From NCBI GenBank assembly GCA_033439265.1, contig JAVTVX010000009.1:1105609-1169608 (forward strand): a stretch of DNA of 64,000 bases, in the 5' to 3' direction. Under the pieces are notes generated by a model that worked only from the letters and a program-made list of their open reading frames with translations, did no database searches and was not told where the DNA came from. Positions 1 to 15,321 of the stretch are shown in pieces. A program made the translations under genes and the position numbers. Within the stretch, counting starts at the first letter, position 1. Each line of letters opens with the position of its first letter. Origin of the DNA: Dillenia suffruticosa (Eukaryota; Streptophyta; Magnoliopsida; Dilleniales; Dilleniaceae).

Positions 1-10
1 CAGGAAGTTA

Positions 11-450
11 TAGGGCCTATATGACCCTTCTAGTTTTGGGGTAAAGGATGAGGCCTGCAATGCCAAGACACCCGTAAGTGGGCTCAAAGGGTCCCACAGA
101 ATATTGGCAAGGTAGTGCGCGTCATCACGTTTGAGTACTGAAATTTGCATACCGGCAGTACCAAAAAAAAAGAAAAAGAAATTTGCATACTGGCACCTTA
201 CATGTACAGGAAAGCAAAGGGGGCTTTGGTCAAATCCCTCCCTGCTCACGTTATAAGACATGGGAAGATGGGCCCACAAAACCCAAAATGAGATTTGGAC
301 GAAAAAGGTGGAGGTTTTAGGGCCTATACGAGCCTACTAGTTTTGGCTAAAGCATGAAGCCTAGGATAGCATAATGCCAAGACGCACACAAGTGGCCTCA
401 AAATGGTCCCAAAGAACATTGCCATGATGGTACATGGCATCATCAATAGA
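11..450. repeat. Diverged direct duplication, period about 307 bp
   Basis: A segment starting at 11 (TAGGGCCTATATGACCC...) recurs, diverged, at 318 (TAGGGCCTATACGAGCC...). Both copies continue through a shared TGCCAAGAC...AAGTGG...CTCAAA stretch and end in a similar ...GGCATCATCA run near 130 and 450. No coding potential was recognised. It is probably part of an unclassified intergenic repeat. Confidence 0.7.
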
Positions 451-600
451 TATTTAAAATTATATTCTAATTAACCAAATTCAAAAATCTATATTAACCC
501 CATTTAGAAAAACATCTCTCTAGATAACTTTTTTTTTATTTTTAAATTTTAAATCAGATAATTGATTAAAAAATTTAACACTTCATTTTATTAAAAACTT
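445..600 (-). repeat. SINE-like repeat, family B relative
   Basis: AT-rich element matching, on the minus strand, other copies in this window (near 6200-6365 and 9150-9310). It shares the block order: A-rich stretch, AGAG-containing stretch, then a TTGGTTAATTAGA-like block and GAATAT...ATC. This copy is diverged and I saw no target-site duplication. Confidence 0.45.
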
Positions 601-603
601 CCA

Positions 604-1245
604 TTGGTTGTGCATCTTTACCTCGACTATGAGAATCTTTGCGCAGAGATTCCACCCTTACCTCATAACTTAGTGCTCCATGTGGTGCAAATTGCCCTAA
701 AACAAAAAACCAAATACTTCCAAAAGGTTCAGCTTTTGGAGCCTTTTCATACTAGGCTACTAAGCTTAATGAAACCAAATCCACGACACAAGAGAGCACT
801 ATAGCCATTTCAAAATGGCACCACACATTCAACGGAGAGTTGATCTAATGGAAAGAATGCAATCTTCTTTAACCAAAACTCTGGTTCAAATTTTGAGAAT
901 GAAAAAAATTACATTGAAAGATCTTCCTCTATAGAGGGTCGACAACGGTTCAAGTTGGATTAATCAAAACATATCAAAAAAAAAGGGTAGCACCAGGCAA
1001 GGTACCATAAGTTCACAAGACACATTGAGAGTGAGAGAAAGAGAAAAGAAAAGAAAACTGGAATGCATCAAATCATTCATTTCAAACATAACCAAATCCG
1101 GAAATCAAAACAATGTAACCGGCAACAAAACCTTTTTTCCCGTCTCCAATTTTTCCTCAATCAAATTGTTGGACTTCAGGATTAGTAGGTTCGAAGAGAT
1201 ACCAGCAATCAGCACCATCCCATCAGCAGTCAAGCCTACTCCTAC
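604..1245. other. Presumed SNF12 3'UTR and downstream DNA
   Basis: This stretch follows the SNF12 stop codon. Open frames here are short and show no family I recognise. The part nearest 1245 is probably 3' untranslated sequence of the minus-strand SNF12 gene; the rest appears to be plain intergenic DNA. Confidence 0.4.
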
Positions 1246-3918
1246 TTAAGTGCCGCCTGCAGCATCAAAACCACCTGCTGGTTTGCGGTTCAGGTAGCGG
1301 ATGACTGCATCTTCAACCCTGTAACCACAACAGATAAATGCATCAGCATATCCATTCACTGAACTGAATCACACAAGAATGTAAGATTTAGATATTCAGC
1401 GGCAAGGTCTAAAACATAAAATTTGATGAAATCCATCAAAGATCAAGGTGACTGAGGACATCCATCATAACACAAGCTAGAGCTAAATCAATTGTTTATC
1501 CTACAGACTCTTATAGATTAATTCATGGACTGATTTTAACTATGTATTGATGCCAGTAACCAGGCATTCAACAACCACAACAGCCAGAGGGCTCAAATAT
1601 ATGCAACTTAAGTGTATCAAAAAAGAATCAAGTTAATTCAACTAGCATCATCAACTTCAAAGAAGAAACAGCATACCCTGAAGTAATCTTTGTGATGAAA
1701 TCAAATGACAAAATTACATTAGAGACTCGGTGTAAAGCATCTTCTATATCGGCAGACTATCTACTAATCCAAGATCATGCAACAAGAAGGGATATAGTAC
1801 CCTTAGATTCCTAAAGTAATACGTGTTCTTCAATTTAATTGAGCCATTATGATTTGTGACTGCATATGAATAATGCTAGTTATCCACAGAATTTGATATA
1901 TTCTTCTCAATGCAAGAAGAAAAATTGAAGAAAATTGACTAACTAAAAGGTAAGAGTTAGTCCCTCACTATACCTAAGACCTCCAAATCAATTCCTTTTT
2001 AAGGAACCAATGGCCGAAACCACAGGAATGCAAGAAAACCAGCATATTCCAACAAGAGAGAACAAAAAGCCGAAGATTCTACCATTTCTCTACAATCATA
2101 AGGACCGAGGCACCAACATCATGGCACTCTCCTAGTAGTTGAACATGCAAAATGATACATTCAAGATGGCTTTTAATGGATTATCATAACTATTCCCATT
2201 AGTATTGTTGACATCTTATCAAAGTTGCAGTAGAACATCTATCTTTAGTAAATAAAGCAAATTAATTCTGCAATTAATTCATGTTAAAAGTATGCATATG
2301 AAATGCCCAGGAAACGAGACTGTATTTAAAGAATGTATGTGCAAACCATGGCTGATTGAAGAAGTCTGAACGATGCTCCTTTTCTGTATTACGGCTAGAA
2401 TCCCCTGCAATGAACTTCAGATCCCTACTCTGTGAAGCGATCAAAGCATTAATAAAATCTACAGGAGACTGACTGAATCCAAGAAAGAAAGCTCGCCTCC
2501 TACGATGCTCCTGGATCTTCTTTATAGTCTCACAAATAACTTGATCGCATTCATCAATCTCTTTGTTCTTCTCGGCATTGGTCAGAAAAGCAGCCATTTC
2601 CTTATCTAATGGAAAAGGAATATCAACTTGCACATCGTAACAAAAGTTGCCAGCAGGACAATCACCGGAGAGCTTGATATAATGCTGCAACACAATAGGT
2701 CTTGGGGGAAATAAGTGCTGTGATACTGCCCCGGGTATCATTGTGAACTTCATCTTTTCCTGGCCAAATACTCTCCGCAACTGAAAGTCGCATGTAAAGA
2801 ATGAAGGATCATTTGGATTCTGTAACCTCTTACCTTTTACATAGTGCCAAAGTGCAGCGATAATCCTGGGTCGAGTGTCAACCTCGATCCCGAGCACCTC
2901 TTTCAACACTGGCGAAAGCATAAACTTCTCAGGAACATTAATCATCTCCAGACTTATCTGGGCAATAAATTCCTTATTCCCTTTTCTTTTAACCTCAAAT
3001 CCCTCATGATGCACAGATGATCGAGCATTCTCCCATACAATCATATGTTCCTCTGGATACAAATTCTGGTCCAATGAAATAGTTACCCTTTTGAAATATG
3101 ATGAGAATTTTGGATATGGAGTGCTTGCTTCAGTTACTGCCTTAGATGATTCGGGATCTACTCCATCTTCCAAAATCCTCCCAACAATCTTAAGTGTCCA
3201 AGATGGTGGCTCAGAGTTCTCAGTGCTTGTTGGTGTCTGATTTGCAAATGTATTGAACACATAAATCCGAAGTGTTTTCTGAAGATGAATTGGATTTTTA
3301 AGTGCATCCTGAATATCGATTTTCTTTCTAGAAATGGCAGCATCAATACGGGCCTCATATTCAACTAACTGGGTGTAAAGAGCAGACTCAGGCAAAATCG
3401 CAGCAACTCTAGCAGGTATCTGCTTCTCTTGCGGCCTCTTCTTGTTCCTCCGTGGAGCTGGGGTCAACTCCATTGTCTTAAAAGGCAATGCTGCATTGGC
3501 ATTTCCAGAACCAGATGTTCTTGAGGGAGGTTTCTGAGTTGCTCGCCTTGCACTTCCTGTTCCAGGTGTTGGCATAACTGGTGAGGACACACCAGCTCCA
3601 CCAGCCCCAGAGGACTGCGGTTGTACAAGAGATTGTGCTTGAACTTGGGCCTGAGCTTGACTCTGGGTTTGCGATTGCAAATGAGCTTGAAATTGTGCAT
3701 GTGCAGCTTGAGCTTGTACTTGTGCATGAGCTTGGGCATACTGGGTCTGAGCCAAAGCTTGAGCTTGCGGCTCAGATAACTGAAAATGACCCGGATAGCG
3801 CATTCCATGAACTGGAGAAAACTGAGATAGAAGAGGATGTTGCTGTTGTTGTTGTTGTTGTAGCTGTTGCTGTTGTTGTCGCTGTTGCTGTTGCTGTCGC
3901 TGTTGCTGTTGCTGTTGT

Positions 3919-3992
<74 letters not shown>

Positions 3993-4130
3993 TTGATTTT
4001 GATATTGATTATGAGGTTGAGGTTGTTGCTGTTGCTGATTCATGTTTCCTAATAAATATTGTCGAAATTTCTGAGAATTACCAAATAGGTTCAAACCCCC
4101 AAAGTTGTTCCTTCCTTGGTTCCAGCTCAT
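1246..4130 (-). CDS. SNF12: SWI/SNF complex component SNF12 (SWP73/BAF60 homologue)
   Basis: Encodes a subunit of SWI/SNF chromatin-remodelling complexes in the nucleus. I read two coding exons: 4130-2347 and 1318-1246 (618 residues). The ATG at 4130 begins MSWNQGRNN and lies 7 bases inside the exon that follows the 5'UTR intron. Order in the protein: a Gln-rich N-terminus with a long polyQ tract (about residues 46-98), an Ala/Gln-rich stretch, the conserved [14 protein letters not shown] block, the SWIB/MDM2 domain (around [20 protein letters not shown]), and a C-terminal [22 protein letters not shown] block. Reading through the donor at 2346 gives a false tail; splicing to 1318 restores [20 protein letters not shown], which matches the family C-terminus as I remember it. 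The family is well known in Arabidopsis (CHC1/SWP73B). The polyQ length is unusual. Confidence 0.95.
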
Positions 4131-4136
4131 TTTCAC

Positions 4137-5200
4137 CTACAAGGGCTTGAAAAACCCCAAAATGATTCATATTTTGATCAAACAAAACTCGCCAAATTAC
4201 AAACAACAACACTAATTCAAAGAGATACAACATCTCAAGACTTCTCATGGCATTTCACATAGGTCTACACTTAAACTTGCTATTAGACTTTTTTTTTTTT
4301 GGCCAACTTTTCATGGTCTGAATTGTCCAAAATATGTATGACACATTAGGACACATCCAAGGGGGGGGGGACATTTTACAACTCAAAATAAATAGGGCGA
4401 AAGGGCATGAACAAAATCATTACATACTCTATTTATCATGAGCATTTTTTTCCCATTATATTTTAATGTCAAATTTTACTAGAAAAATTTTTCCTGCACA
4501 ATTTTTGTAATTTGAATTATTTGTATGAGTACAGGACACATAAGATCATCAAAGAAGGTTTCTTACCCCCATCAAAAAACGCATTTTTTTTTAAATTGCA
4601 TTCAAAAGAATTCATATTAAAGAAGGGTTTCTTTAGCCTTCTAAACCCTAAGTCATAATAGGAATGAATAATTTCAAAAACCCTAAGCTAAAAAAGAATG
4701 AACAGCAAGCACAAAAAAGCATTGCAAACTGAATTACTATCATAAGGAGTTTATGAAAATTCCATAAAAAAAAGAAAAGACGAATTTTCCATATTACATA
4801 CAACAAAATTCAAGAGAAAAAAAAAACCCTAAATTTTAGTGGGGGTGGACAAAATCCCAAAAAAATATATTTATATATTACCAATTGATATTATCTTCCA
4901 AGAACATACAAAATACTATAAACAAGGAATTAAAGAACATGTGAAATCGAAAACAGATGTAATAGGTTGAACATAAACATGAGAGAAGACTAAATTTAAG
5001 GAAGAAAATGAAAAGAAATGAGAATTTAAGGAACTTACTGAGAAGGGAGTGTTGGAAATTTGAATTCATTTGTTTATATTTTTTTTTCCTTCTTTTCTGT
5101 CGTTGTAAAGAACCCCACTCTTTGAACTGTCCCGGACGTGCTTCGTCACTCTCTCTCTCTCTCCCTCCTCCCTCCCTCCCTTCCTCTCCTCTCTCAACCC
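4137..5200 (-). other. SNF12: SNF12 5'UTR exon and 5'UTR intron
   Basis: Read on the minus strand, a consensus donor (CTCA|GTAAGT) lies at 5038-5037 and an acceptor (TTGTAG|GTGAAAATG) at 4138-4137, so an intron of about 0.9 kb separates a non-coding first exon (roughly 5200-5039) from the coding exon. The non-coding exon carries a GA-rich tract (minus strand) at about 5143-5190. The transcription start is not defined by anything I can see. Confidence 0.7.
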
Positions 5201-5344
5201 TCAAGCACTGCGTTTCCTTGCTTTATAGTTTTGGAATTGGATTGTGCTATTTAGGCCAGATAAGGGTAACCCTAGTCATGGGCCTCTGACCGCAATAATT
5301 TTTATTTGCGGTGTTTGGGCTATGGGCCTTGACCTTTCTATTGA

Positions 5345-5715
5345 CCGACTAGTATCTAAATTCTTTCGTTTTTTTTTTTTTTTTTTTTTTTTGTTGTGAG
5401 ATCTAAATTCATATTTTTATTAATTTTATTCTAATTATTTTTGACTTTTCTATAGAGAGAACTATCTAATATAGTTTTTTTTTTCCTATTGTTTGACAAA
5501 TCTTGATTAAAAAACTTGATATCTTTTCTATTAAGTTAACTGACCGCTAATTTCTTGTATGATAAATGAAAAACTAAGAAAAACCGAAAAAGAATAGACA
5601 AAGTCCCAATAGGACAGCCTAATGGTATAAACCCCATCTCCAACTTAATGATCTTAGATTCAAATTTTTATACAATAAAAAAAAAAAATCAACAAAAAAA
5701 AAGGTTGGGACCGAA
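5345..5715. repeat. SINE-like fragments and poly-T/poly-A tracts
   Basis: A 20-base-plus T run near 5371 precedes AT-rich sequence resembling family B in reverse (5395-5560). At about 5601-5690 is a plus-strand copy of the short family C element: AATGGTATAAACC box A-like stretch, TAGATTCAAATTTTTATA box B-like stretch, then an A-rich tail. No target-site duplication was obvious for either. Confidence 0.45.
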
Positions 5716-5716
5716 G

Positions 5717-5995
5717 CTACCAAGGACAACAAGACTTGCTTATGGGAGTTATGGGGTCCTCAATTCTTTCTGCACCAACTTTGTCTTCCCAAAGGAATTG
5801 AAGGATCAATAGGGAAGGCTCGCCTAAATCAGTCCTCAGCAGTGCTAACTTGCCCCATGAGGCTACCAGATCGGCATAGCAGTTGGCTTCTCTATATTGG
5901 CTTCCTCTATATATATGATTAACCACCCTTACGTTCAAAAGGTCCATAGTCTTCTTGCACTCCTGAAGGATGTGGTGTAACGGGTGGTCACTTCG
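5717..5995 (-). pseudogene. Fragment of a reverse-transcriptase-associated RNase H domain
   Basis: The minus-strand translation contains VRVVNHIYRGSQYREANCYA followed by DLVASWG. This resembles the C-terminal part of the plant RNase H domain found at the ends of non-LTR retrotransposons and in related host fragments (a pattern like V-x-H-x-x-R-E-x-N-x-x-A-D-x-L-A). Just upstream, HPSGVQEDYG-like sequence in another frame suggests the preceding part of the domain is frameshifted. No intact element surrounds it. Confidence 0.5.
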
Positions 5996-6194
5996 TTAAT
6001 CCCCACAGCACAACAGAATCTATTTGGCCTCTAATTTTCATCTCCCGATCCCTTATGAATGGAAAGGCTATACCCTATTTTACAAACTAGGGGAGAGGAT
6101 ATGAAATTTCAGACTCACACCGGCGAGATTAAGAAATGCTTGGCACCACCGGGCCAAACGGTGAAATCTCTCTCTTTTTTTGCTTTTTTGCTTT

Positions 6195-6365
6195 TTTGCT
6201 TTTCATCACTAATATTCGTAAATATATTCCAATTAATCCGATTTAAGTACTTGCGATAACTCTATTTAGAAATAACTCTTCTAACATAATTTTTTTTATT
6301 CTTAAATTTTGAACATAAAACTTAGTTAAAAAATCTAATATTTCATCTCGCTAACTCGACTGTCC
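6195..6365 (-). repeat. SINE-like repeat, family B relative
   Basis: On the minus strand this shows the blocks seen at 445-600 and 9150-9310: TTAACTAAGTTTT, an A-rich run, AGAGTTATTTCTAAATAGAG, AAATCGGATTAATTGGAATA, and a terminal GAATATTAGTGAT. A CT microsatellite begins immediately after it. Confidence 0.55.
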
Positions 6366-6370
6366 ATTAA

Positions 6371-6371
<1 letters not shown>

Positions 6372-6426
<55 letters not shown>
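6372..6426. repeat. (CT)n microsatellite
   Basis: About 55 bases of nearly pure CT repeats with a single interruption, in intergenic DNA. Confidence 0.95.
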
Positions 6427-6429
<3 letters not shown>

Positions 6430-7051
6430 CAAGTAGAGTCAAGGTAGAGAAGTTAAAGTGATCCCTGGCATACTATAAAAGACCTCCGGTGATGGTTGTG
6501 CTATGACTCATAGTTGGGATTATGCATTTATTTATTTATTTGGCAAAGCAAAGGGAATTATACGAAATTTAAATTCTTAATACAACGATCTAATTGTGAT
6601 TTGGTACCAAAAAAATAATAAAGAATATCAAACAAATGGTGCGAGTGGGGATAAAAGGGTCATATGCGAAGATAAAATTGTTGAGAAGCCAAGTGTGAAC
6701 CCAAAAAAAAATAGGAAGGAAAATCAGGAAATTTTGGAGTTCTAGAAAATTTTTGGTGTGGACAATGCCTCCCTTGACCACCCCACGCCCCCCTCACCCC
6801 TGTATCTATCCCTGTATAGAATAGTTTTGTGTTTCTCAAAAAGCTTTGATCTTAAAAAATATATTTATTGTCGGTATTAAATTTTAATAAGCGATTTAAT
6901 CATATAAATCAAGTATAAATCAGCAAAGATACTTATAAAAATGTATTACTCTTCTAGTAAAATTCATATATAAGAGATATTTTTATACACTTTTTAGAAA
7001 AATCTCTCCATTTGGCCCTTGTATCTTCGTTAACCAAAAAAGAAAAAGTTA

Positions 7052-7211
7052 ATCAAATTTCTTTGAGTTGAGTGGTCGAACACTCTATTCCTTAATCAGA
7101 GATCTCGCGTTCGAGTATTAAGAATAACAAAAAAGGATTTAGGAGAGTCAATCCCTAAAATGAGTCTTACAGTGTTTGAACTAGATTAATCGGATAAAAA
7201 TCAAATATAAA
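7052..7211 (+). repeat. tRNA-derived SINE, family A, with target-site duplication
   Basis: The head has a tRNA-like box A (GAGTGGTCGAACACTC) and box B (CGCGTTCGAGTAT). The body contains GGATTTAGGAGAGTCAATCC and a TTGAACTAGATTAATCGGAT block, ending in an A-rich tail. It is flanked by the direct repeat AGAAAAAGTTA (7041-7051 and 7212-7222). A second copy with its own flanking repeat lies at 61797-61982. Confidence 0.8.
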
Positions 7212-7723
7212 AGAAAAAGTTATTATAGTACATATCAAAATTCATGCAAAATTGTAGAACAAGGCAAAACAAATTACGTATTTTTGCCTTATGTCTATCT
7301 AACACAAGGTAAAAGCTACGAGATAAACAGAGTCTTAAAGAATTAAAAGAAAAGGTCTTTCTCAAATACTCTACAAAACAATTCATCTTTTAGCAAGGAG
7401 ATGAATTCAAGGGCAAAATCATAAACATAGATAGGTTTAAGCCTAATAATGAGATCTAAAGTGGCAAAAGTCCCTCAAACTATTCAACCAAATTGCATGA
7501 GGTTTCCAAGGTGAGGTGAGCACAAAATCCTGATTTGCAATCATTCAATTTTGACCAAGGTTTAGATAATGAATGATCAAAGAAAAAAAGAAAATTTTAG
7601 GTTAGAATACACTTACCTTCCTAAAGAGCCAAAAAACTATGGCTCTCTAATGATACTGATGATTGTTGCTAGCAACTCTTTGTGATCGAGAAAAATGATA
7701 TGAACTTCAAAAATGGTATGTGG

Positions 7724-8175
7724 ACAATAGGTGACTCTATCAGACTATGGCGTTCAATGATACAATGAGGGTTACAATCTGATCCAATGAGGGTTACAAT
7801 CTGATCGATCGTCAACCATTAATTTATAAGCACTAGTGATATTCATGAAGTGGCATGGCAAATGATTCTATCAGGTTACAGCACTCGCTAATAAAATGAG
7901 GGTTACGATCTGATTGAACGCCAAATATAAATTTATAAACACTAGCGATATTTACAATGTGGTAGGCAGGTAACTGTGTTAGGCTAGGGCGCTCGATAAT
8001 AAAATGAGGGTTTGTTCCTAAGGAGACAATTTAGTGATATAAATCTCCTCCCCAACTTGATAATTTCAGATTTAAATTCTTATATAATAAAAAAGAAATA
8101 AAATGAGGGTTTACGATCTAATTGAACGTCGGATGTTAATCTATAACCACTAGTGATATTTACAAAGTTGAGCAA
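7724..8175 (+). repeat. Tandem array of about 115-130 bp units, three diverged copies
   Basis: Units begin near 7724, 7857 and 7967. Each contains a TATCAGR-like stretch, an AATGAGGGTTACRATCTGAT block, TTTATAARCACTAGYGATAT and a short variable end. The first unit has an internal repeat of the AATGAGGGTTACAATCTGAT block. The third is interrupted by a SINE (8014-8096). Confidence 0.8.
8014..8096 (+). repeat. Short tRNA-derived SINE, family C, with 16-bp target-site duplication
   Basis: An 83-bp insertion splits the third tandem unit. It is bounded by the perfect direct repeat AATAAAATGAGGGTTT (7998-8013 and 8097-8112). Removing it restores the unit sequence seen in the neighbouring copy. Inside are a box A-like stretch (TAGTGATATAAATCTCC), a box B-like stretch (AGATTTAAATTCTTATA) and an A-rich end. 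Relatives lie near 5601-5690, 51790-51870 and, on the minus strand, 60105-60190. Confidence 0.85.
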
Positions 8176-8711
8176 TAAAAGAGAGGGGGAGGGGGTAAAA
8201 AGATATGTTGGATTTGGTGAGCTACAACAATGTGGCAAATCTGGCCAACATTTGCCTTGCTAACCTCACTTAATTCGTTAATTCTAATAATTTGAATCTG
8301 TGGATGAAAGAAGGCTATGACTTGTGTGCTTGTAAATATGAAGGAATATTACTTTATTAAGCGCAAAAAATATTTTATTCGATAATTATTAATATATATG
8401 GAGAAAAGAAAATAAAGAATCATGTATATTCATAAGAAAATAACCATATAGAAAAATGAAAATAATTTTTGTAATTCTAATACCAAGTTAGACACAAAGG
8501 TCGAATTATTATTTCTTATAAAAGTATTTTGTTAAATTAATAGTCTAATAATACTTTACCTTTTCTTGTCAGATTCTCGAATCTTGACCATAAAGACCCT
8601 GCCCATATACCATAATAATTATAATAATGATAATAGATATTTATATGATATAATGTAATTGTACAATATCAATAATTTATAAAATAAATAAATAATAAAT
8701 GAATAAAAGAC

Positions 8712-8920
8712 ACCAATATTGGTTAGTGCAGTTGGACAAAGTGGTTGTATCATTTCATCACTTCCAGGGTATGACTCGAGATAGAAATAGAAAAAATGAA
8801 TATTGGGAGATTCATCCCTGTAAAGCGGGCCTTATAACAGTCAATCTAGAATAATCAAGGTAAAACTCTAGACACCGGGAGTGGTCTAACCATGATAAGA
8901 AAAAAAAAAAAAAGAAACAT
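8712..8920 (+). repeat. SINE-like repeat, family A relative
   Basis: Starts with a tRNA-like GTTAGTGCAGTTGGACAAAG and a GGTATGACTCGAG box B-like stretch, followed by GGGAGATTCATCCCTGTAAA (compare the body block of family A) and a TAGAATAATC block, ending in a run of A. No flanking duplication was found. Confidence 0.55.
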
Positions 8921-9149
8921 TTGGAAAAGCACCATATTTTGGGCCAACCAAGTTACCTTTTTGGGCTCGTAAGAAGGGCCCAGCCCACATTAATCCGACT
9001 ACCAGACGGTGAAACTACTGGGATAATTTTGGTTCAATTTGACTTATTTTTCCATACTGAGAAATCAGGAACCTGTTCTCTGGATTAAAGTAAGTCAACA
9101 AGGGATAGAAGAGCCGGTTATTAATGGTCTTTGACTTCTTTTTTTTCCT

Positions 9150-9310
9150 TATCAATTGATATCCGAAATTTGCTTTACTAATCTAATTTGAGCACTATAG
9201 AGCTTATTAAAGAATTAACTCTTCCAAATCTTTTTTCTCAATTCCCAAAATTCAAAATTAAAACTTTTGATTAAAGGAATAGAATATCTGACTACTCAAT
9301 ACAAAAAAAT
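9150..9310 (-). repeat. SINE-like repeat, family B relative
   Basis: Minus-strand copy with TTAATCAAAAGTTTTAATTT, an A-rich stretch, AGAGTTAATTCTTTAATAAG, CTCAAATTAGATTAGTAAAG and a TCGGATATCAATTGATAAG end. Close to the copies at 445-600 and 6195-6365. Confidence 0.5.
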
Positions 9311-9904
9311 TTGGTATTGATAATTGACCATTGTAGTAAGAGGCTTATGCAATTCTTAAGTGATGCATGTCCTTTCTTGAAGAGGTGGTGTGAAGCGGAT
9401 GAAGATATGAACAATACTATTCAGCGACAAGATATTGGAGAAGGAGATGGGTTGGAATTATAACTTTAAGCAAGATAAACAATATTTAACGTTATAATTT
9501 TTTATATCATATAAGTTTTTCCTTACATTTTCGGAGGGTGACGGGTTGGGTGGATGGTTGGCAGGCTGCACCGTACCCGCTCCTCCCCTTTGCCCCTGAT
9601 ACTATGCATCGCTTATAAAATTCTACTGTTTCACTACATTTAATCTTTAAACCAATGAATCTCAGCTGTGACAGATTATATCATCAACCTAAAACCCACT
9701 GTAAATGTGGGAGAAAAGGAGAATGCGGCGAGAAACAACACAAGCTTTATACTGAAAAGAGGGTAGATAAGGTTTATATATCTTGACATCCACAAGAAGG
9801 TTGCCATTTTGCATAATCTTTTAACTATAATCCAACAGAGTATCTTATGAAATCCCCCCCCCCCCAAAAGAAAAAAAAGGGAAAAAACCCCATATGGCAA
9901 ACTG

Positions 9905-13701
<3,797 letters not shown>

Positions 13702-14036
13702 CTATGGAGAGAGAGAGGGAGAGAGAGAGAATCGGGGTGCCGAAGTGAAATGAACGAGGTCGTTTATTCTTCACATAAACCGCGTCGTTTTGGGTTTTGA
13801 GGCATTGATAGAACACTCCGGGTCTGAGTACTCGGATTATATGCCCGGGTCGGATATTTTTAGGAATTAATGAATAAGATGGAGGATTGTCAATTAATCT
13901 CATTCGTGTTTAAAGTAAAATAATAATATTCAAAGTCAAATGGGAAAATATTTAATATTTTTTTTTGAATTACATATAATAAAATGTAATTTAATGTAGT
14001 TTTAATTAAATAGATTAATAAATTTATATTATTGAT

Positions 14037-14205
14037 TGGTTTAACACCGATATTTTTTAAATAAAATCTCAAATTTAAATATTATCTATAACAGAAACAG
14101 ATAACCCAAGAATTTTATCTCTTAAAAATCTAATTTAACTCGAATTTGATTTAATCAGATTTAAAATAGTTATCGAATATAAATAATTTATTAAAAAAAT
14201 TATAT
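14037..14205 (+). repeat. tRNA-derived SINE-like repeat, family B
   Basis: Head with GGTTTAACACCGATAT and AAATAAAATCTCAAATTTAA (degenerate box B). Body with TTTTATCTCTTAAAAATCTA and CTCGAATTTGATTTAATCAG, ending ATCGAATATAAATAATTTAT plus an A-rich tail. Flanks look like a worn duplication (AAATTTATATTATT on the left, AAAATTATATTATT on the right). Confidence 0.65.
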
Positions 14206-15320
14206 TATTACTATTATTTTAACCGCATATTCTCTGATTCCAACTTCGTTGATGATTACAGAATTGAGATAGAATGAATAATGTTCGAAATATCTTCTTT
14301 TATTAGCCTTTTTGTCATTTTTTTTGTTTTTGCTTAGGGTAAAATTAGGGTAAGTATGCATGAATTTTGTATTGTTTACTGTACTTAGCGAAAAAAAATC
14401 TAATTATTGTTATCTTATAAAAAAAATAATCATATAAACAATTACGTGATATGAAATAGAGTATAATGGCGTAAAAATATCTATATAGCTCGTCTCATCC
14501 GGTGAAATAAAAATTTAATTATTATTGTTGTGATTTTTTGAATTATTATTATTATTATTATTATTTTGGTGAGCAAGAATTGCCCGAATTTCTCAACACA
14601 AATTATCATATGGGTATTATATTTGTAGTCCTCAAATGAGCTTTGTGCGAAATTGGATTTCTAAATTCTTTCCCCCACACTAAACCAAACTCCGCAATAT
14701 ATTTTAATCAATTTAAATATATATTTAATTAAAAATTAGTTAAAATATACTGATAAAAATAATCACACTGTTTAATTCAAGTAATATTATTAGTCCAAAA
14801 ACAAGTATTCCATGCCATCGCATTCACAAAAAAGAAATGCATGAGCTTGCAGAAGTATCTGGCTAAATATTTATAAATGCACACCAAACACTTATCAAAT
14901 CACCAGCAGAGTCGTCCCCAAATAGGATCTCTATATATACTTGAATCGAATTAGATAGAGTATAATTTTGAATACCGATGATGAAAACAAAAACAGAAAC
15001 TTATCAAATAATTGGTCGCATAATTAGGTTGGGACTATGGTCACACAGGGAGCCCTGCGAATCTAATGCATGCCTTGACTTGGCACATTAAATGAAGCAC
15101 AATTGCCAACGAGAGAGAACTAGAGAAACACCAAAAAGGGAAAAGATTGCAACCAAGCTTTGATAGTAACATGAAAAACCTCCATTCCAAAATTTCATGT
15201 TTGACTTTGCCCACACAATGGCGTAGTAGTTAACTAGTTCTCATTGAGAACAATAAACACAACGGAAGAAACTGAAAGGGTATGCATGTTTGAAGCAGCC
15301 GCCAAGGAGTCCTCAGGTCC
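14206..15320. other. Intergenic DNA between STEEP and EF-1-delta
   Basis: AT-rich sequence with simple repeats (ATT)n near 14546. The last few hundred bases, up to the proposed final exon, are presumably 3'UTR and downstream sequence of the EF-1-delta gene. Nothing coding was recognised. Confidence 0.5.
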
Positions 15321-15321
15321 A

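Noticed and set aside
3158-3808. Two further minus-strand frames inside SNF12 (68 and 114 residues)
   Set aside because: They lie in other frames of the well-supported SNF12 exon and have no family resemblance.
3581-4150. Plus-strand open frames rich in Val/Ala or pure Leu opposite SNF12
   Set aside because: They are the antisense reading of the CAA/CAG polyglutamine tract and share no features with real genes.
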